NCBI GenBank assembly: GCA_028288315.1 | Contig: JAQBNY010000345.1 | Coordinates: forward strand, 1-8,547 | DNA length: 8,547 nt | DNA from: Mucilaginibacter sp. | GTDB lineage: Bacteria; Bacteroidota; Bacteroidia; Sphingobacteriales; Sphingobacteriaceae | Direction of reading: 5' to 3' | Part shown: positions 6,257 through 8,547 of the stretch, one piece after another | Position numbering within the stretch: the first letter of the stretch is position 1 | How the letters are laid out: each line of letters begins with the position of its first letter | Notes under the pieces: generated by a model | Databases searched by the model: none | What the model was told of the DNA's origin: nothing | What the model saw: only the letters and a program-made list of their open reading frames with translations | Program-made: the position numbers and the translations under genes

Positions 6257-7351
6257 ATGAGTACAGCCTACCTTAACCAAACCCTTCGTATCCTTGCTTT
6301 ATTTGTGCTGGTTTTCGGCATACTATTTTTTGGCCGGCCGGTATTTATTCCACTTACATTTGGTGCCGTATTGGCTATGCTGTTGTTACCCATTTGCCAC
6401 TGGCTGCAAAGCAAGGGCATAAATAATGGTTTGTCAGCTACATTAAGTGTTGCGGCCCTGCTACTAGTAATGGGTGCGCTAATAACATTGCTGCAGTACC
6501 AGCTAAGTGATCTTATTGATGATCTTTCTATGATCGAAGAGCGTGTAAACAGTATTGTTACCGGTCTTAAAAGCTACGTAAAACAGCATTTTGGCATATC
6601 AAATCAGGAACAGCAAAAAATAATTAAAGAACAGCAATCCGGCGGAGTGGGAAAAGTGGCCGGCATAGTTACCACATTGCTTGGTTCATTGGCAGGCATT
6701 ATTATTGATGCTATTCTGGTATTGGTTTATACCTTCCTTTTTATATTTTTCAGAGGGCATTTTAAGAATTTTATCCTGCGGATGTTTAAGCCGGAAAACC
6801 GTGATGCAACCAGGGAAGTATTGCAAAATGCGGGTAAGGTTACCCAGCAATACTTGGGCGGCCTGGGTCTTATGATAATAATGCTTTGGGTGATGTATGG
6901 CATAGGTTTTAGCATTGCAGGTGTAAATAACGCGTTGTTTTTTGCCGTGCTGTGCGGTGTACTGGAGCTGGTTCCTTTTGTGGGTAATATTACAGGTACA
7001 TCTATAACTGTTTTAATGGCACTGGCACAAAGCAGCGATATTAAAGTTGTGGTTGGCGTTATTATCACTTATGCATTGGTTCAGCTCATCCAAACCTATA
7101 TATTAGAACCCCTTGTAGTGGGCGATAGGCTAAACCTTAACCCGCTGTTTACCATACTCATTATAGTAGTTGGCGAAGCTGTGTGGGGTATTGCGGGTAT
7201 GATACTGGCCGTACCGCTGCTGGGCATTTTTAAAATAATTTGTGATAACTGCGAACCGCTTAAAGATTACGGTTTTCTTATTGGTCCGCCTAAAGAGAAA
7301 AAAGGCGAAGAAGGGAACTTTATTACACGAATGTTTAAGAAGAGTACATAA
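6257..7351 (+). CDS. AI-2E family transporter (PerM/TqsA/YhhT-like membrane permease)
   Basis: A 364-aa polytopic inner-membrane protein of the UPF0118 family, whose members include TqsA (autoinducer-2 export) and Na+/H+ antiporter-like proteins; the substrate here is unknown. Hydrophobic segments lie near residues 10-26, 29-48 and 59-80. A charged, helical extramembrane stretch follows (about 85-140), then a long segment near 143-170 and several more from about 198 to 330. The family's conserved C-terminal block is clear: VPFVGNITG (about 239-247), ILEPLVVGDRLNLNPL (about 283-298) and WGIAGMILAVPLLGIFKI (about 311-328). It ends in a charged cytoplasmic tail (KEKKGEEGNF...). The ATG at 6257 fits the family N-terminus; it lies 10 nt after the palindrome's right arm, with no Shine-Dalgarno. 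The stop TAA at 7349-7351 touches the stop of convergent recO with no intervening base, leaving no room for a separate terminator. Confidence 0.93.
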   Translation: MSTAYLNQTLRILALFVLVFGILFFGRPVFIPLTFGAVLAMLLLPICHWLQSKGINNGLSATLSVAALLLVMGALITLLQYQLSDLIDDLSMIEERVNSIVTGLKSYVKQHFGISNQEQQKIIKEQQSGGVGKVAGIVTTLLGSLAGIIIDAILVLVYTFLFIFFRGHFKNFILRMFKPENRDATREVLQNAGKVTQQYLGGLGLMIIMLWVMYGIGFSIAGVNNALFFAVLCGVLELVPFVGNITGTSITVLMALAQSSDIKVVVGVIITYALVQLIQTYILEPLVVGDRLNLNPLFTILIIVVGEAVWGIAGMILAVPLLGIFKIICDNCEPLKDYGFLIGPPKEKKGEEGNFITRMFKKST

Positions 7352-8077
7352 TTACCCCAGCACCTCCTCCAATACCTCGTGCGATCGGATATTCCCAAAC
7401 CCCTCAATATGCATGGCATAATACTCCAGTAGTTTGTTGATCAAATATCTGCGTTCATCATTACTTAGCTTAATTTCCTCAATATGCCCAAAACCACTTG
7501 TGAGCAGGTTGTAAAAATTACTTGTATGCGGCGGCGACAGATAGGATACACTATCCGGTTTGTACGGACTAAATACACCGTCTTTCATATCAAAGTAGTT
7601 TGTATTTTCGGCATAGTTACCGTGTGGGTAAAACCCCAGGTATCGCGTTAGCTGAATTAAAAAAACTAAATGAAAGTTTGCCAGTCCGCTGGTGGCGTTG
7701 TCCAGCCATTCAATGGCATTAAAAATAAAATCGAAGCTGTTTTCGTCAGCGGTTTGCTGCTTTATGGCTTTATACAACACCTCGTTCAGGAACATGGCCA
7801 GGCAGCTTTTTATAACATCATAGGGGATGGTTTGCAGCAGGGGCGAGTTCTTTAATTCGGCAATGCGCTGTATGTTGCCTGTTGTTTTATGGTAAACTAC
7901 CATATCAACTAAACTAAGTGGCTGCAGCATATTGCGGCTTATTTTCGCCTTCGGTTTTCTGGCACCGTTAATAATGTATGATTGTAGCCCAAATTTTTCG
8001 GTAAATATTTGTACTACAACGCTGCTCTCGCTGTAATCGGTAGTTTTAAATACTATGCCCCGCGTTTTATGCAGCAT
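7352..8077 (-). CDS. recO: DNA repair protein RecO
   Basis: A 241-aa recombination mediator that, with RecR and RecF, loads RecA on SSB-coated single-stranded DNA in RecF-pathway repair. The N-terminal OB-fold is clear: MLHKTRGIVFKTTDYSESSV (1-20), FTEKFGLQSYIINGARKPKA (about 25-44), and PLSLVDMVVYH (about 53-63). A helical domain follows with CLAMFLNEVLYKAI (about 92-105), FHLVFLIQLTRYLGFYP (about 135-151) and LEYYAMHIEGFGNIRSHEVL near the C-terminus. The four-cysteine zinc finger seen in some RecO proteins is absent. Length is normal (about 240 aa). The ATG (8077-8075) lies inside the last codons of the upstream kinase gene, an 11-nt overlap in a different frame, so both are probably one operon with coupled translation. 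The stop abuts the convergent transporter stop. Confidence 0.95.
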   Translation of the reverse strand: MLHKTRGIVFKTTDYSESSVVVQIFTEKFGLQSYIINGARKPKAKISRNMLQPLSLVDMVVYHKTTGNIQRIAELKNSPLLQTIPYDVIKSCLAMFLNEVLYKAIKQQTADENSFDFIFNAIEWLDNATSGLANFHLVFLIQLTRYLGFYPHGNYAENTNYFDMKDGVFSPYKPDSVSYLSPPHTSNFYNLLTSGFGHIEEIKLSNDERRYLINKLLEYYAMHIEGFGNIRSHEVLEEVLG

Positions 8078-8432
8078 TTACCAGCAGTAAAATTTTCGGT
8101 ATAAAAATAACAGCGCCCGTAGCCAGCGAAAAAATAGCAACAACTAATGCCGCTGCGGCGCCAATATCTTTTACGTGCCCGGCAAGTTCATTATACCCCG
8201 GTGATACCAGATCTACCAGTGCCTCAATAGCCGTATTGAGCAGTTCGGCTACCATCATCAGCATAATGCAAAGCATTACCCACTGCCATTCATCCGCGCT
8301 TATGTGCAAAAAATATCCAAATCCGCAGGTAATTATAGCGGCAAAAACATGTATCCTAAAATTTTGCTGAGTGGCAAAAGCATATCCTAATCCTTTAAAG
8401 GCAAAACCAAAGCTGCGGATCAATTTATTCAT
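8067..8432 (-). CDS. dgkA: Diacylglycerol kinase-type (DgkA/undecaprenol kinase) membrane protein
   Basis: A 121-aa small integral-membrane lipid kinase; family members phosphorylate diacylglycerol or undecaprenol and recycle lipid for envelope synthesis. An amphipathic N-terminus (MNKLIRSFGFAFKGLGYAF) is followed by QQNFRIH, and three membrane helices lie near 27-43, 48-67 and 92-115. The family signature AELLNTAIEALVDLVSP (62-78) carries E63, N66, E70 and D74, and GHVKDIGAAAALV (85-97) carries K88 and D89. I start at the ATG 8432-8430: a longer frame from GTG 8501 would add 23 residues with no family match, and it would begin at or upstream of the probable transcription start. The residue aligned with a metal-binding Glu of E. 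coli DgkA (E28) appears to be Gln22. The stop overlaps the recO start. Confidence 0.88.
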   Translation of the reverse strand: MNKLIRSFGFAFKGLGYAFATQQNFRIHVFAAIITCGFGYFLHISADEWQWVMLCIMLMMVAELLNTAIEALVDLVSPGYNELAGHVKDIGAAAALVVAIFSLATGAVIFIPKILLLVNAA

Positions 8433-8445
8433 GTGTGAGTTTACA

Positions 8446-8484
8446 TACAAATCCGCACATTTGTAATGATTTTTTTTGCGGATT
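8446..8484 (-). promoter_or_regulatory. Two mutually exclusive hairpins in the kinase leader
   Basis: AATCCGCA (8450-8457) and TGCGGATT (8477-8484) form a perfect 8-bp stem with a 19-nt loop. TACAAAT (8446-8452) and ATTTGTA (8459-8465) form a perfect 7-bp stem with a 6-nt loop. The two stems share bases 8450-8452, and one stem's arm is the other's loop, so they exclude each other. In the kinase mRNA they would lie 14-52 nt ahead of the ATG. Whether this regulates anything is unknown; an operator is an alternative. Confidence 0.35.
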
Positions 8485-8502
8485 ATTAATTGAACAATCA
8501 CG

Positions 8503-8510
8503 CAAAGCTA
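8503..8510 (-). promoter_or_regulatory. Bacteroidota-type -7 element (TAGCTTTG) for the kinase-recO operon
   Basis: Read on the minus strand, 8510-8503 is TAGCTTTG, an exact TAnnTTTG match. Transcription would start near 8497, giving a leader of about 65 nt before the kinase ATG at 8432. No TTTG -33 box is evident at 19-21 nt, so the call is tentative. Confidence 0.4.
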
Positions 8511-8528
8511 CGGTTTATACAACACAAT

Positions 8529-8547
8529 ATGGATCTGAAACTAAACA
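8529..8547 (+). CDS. Start of a divergent gene, possibly a short-chain dehydrogenase/reductase (cut by window edge)
   Basis: An ATG at 8529 opens a frame reading MDLKLN before the window ends. MDLKL followed by a Gly/Lys and then a TGxxxGIG motif is a common N-terminus of SDR-family oxidoreductases in Bacteroidota, but the diagnostic TGxxxGIG would lie beyond the edge. It would be divergent from the kinase-recO operon across a 96-nt shared upstream region. Only six codons are seen, so both the gene call and the family are weak. Confidence 0.35.

Noticed and set aside
6727..7068. 113-aa minus-strand frame inside the transporter
   Set aside because: Antisense shadow; the transporter frame carries clear family motifs over the same bases.
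8433..8501. Upstream extension of the kinase to GTG at 8501
   Set aside because: The extra 23 residues match nothing in the family and would start at or before the probable transcription start; ATG at 8432 gives the normal 121-aa length.

Overview
The window looks like chromosomal DNA of a member of the Bacteroidota, most likely Sphingobacteriaceae (Mucilaginibacter/Pedobacter-like). Three things point there: the character of the proteins, moderate GC with AT-rich intergenic stretches, and start codons without Shine-Dalgarno motifs combined with several TAnnTTTG (-7 type) promoter elements. The genus is an inference.

Layout on the + strand. Positions 1-1805 hold the translational GTPase gene typA/bipA, missing only its first few codons, closed by a strong intrinsic terminator (1826-1868). 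A promoter-like element directly follows the terminator and starts a tight cassette: a polysaccharide flippase (1888-3219), a class I SAM methyltransferase (3216-3869, TTG start overlapping the previous stop), a second methyltransferase (3871-4644), and after a 77-nt gap a family-2/HlpA-like glycosyltransferase (4722-5633, TTG start). Together they look like a small module that makes, methylates and exports a surface glycan. A 228-nt AT-rich gap follows. It holds a tandem duplication across the glycosyltransferase stop, a promoter-like element, a 9-codon mini-ORF and a terminator, so it may encode a roughly 95-nt small RNA or attenuated leader. Next come an 80-aa protein of unknown function (5862-6104), a 140-bp imperfect palindrome bounded by ACCACAGAG/CTCTGTGGT, and an AI-2E/PerM-type membrane transporter (6257-7351).

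On the - strand, a DgkA-type diacylglycerol/undecaprenol kinase (8432-8067) overlaps recO (8077-7352) by 11 nt. recO converges on the transporter gene with no bases between the two stop codons. At the right edge, six codons of a divergent + strand reading frame begin at 8529, possibly a short-chain dehydrogenase.

Most of the window is housekeeping. I see no CRISPR, transposase, phage, tRNA or rRNA, and no clearly new defence system. The parts most worth a second look are the flippase/two-methyltransferase/glycosyltransferase cassette, the small-RNA-like unit at 5678-5810, the palindrome ahead of the transporter, and the competing hairpins in the kinase leader.
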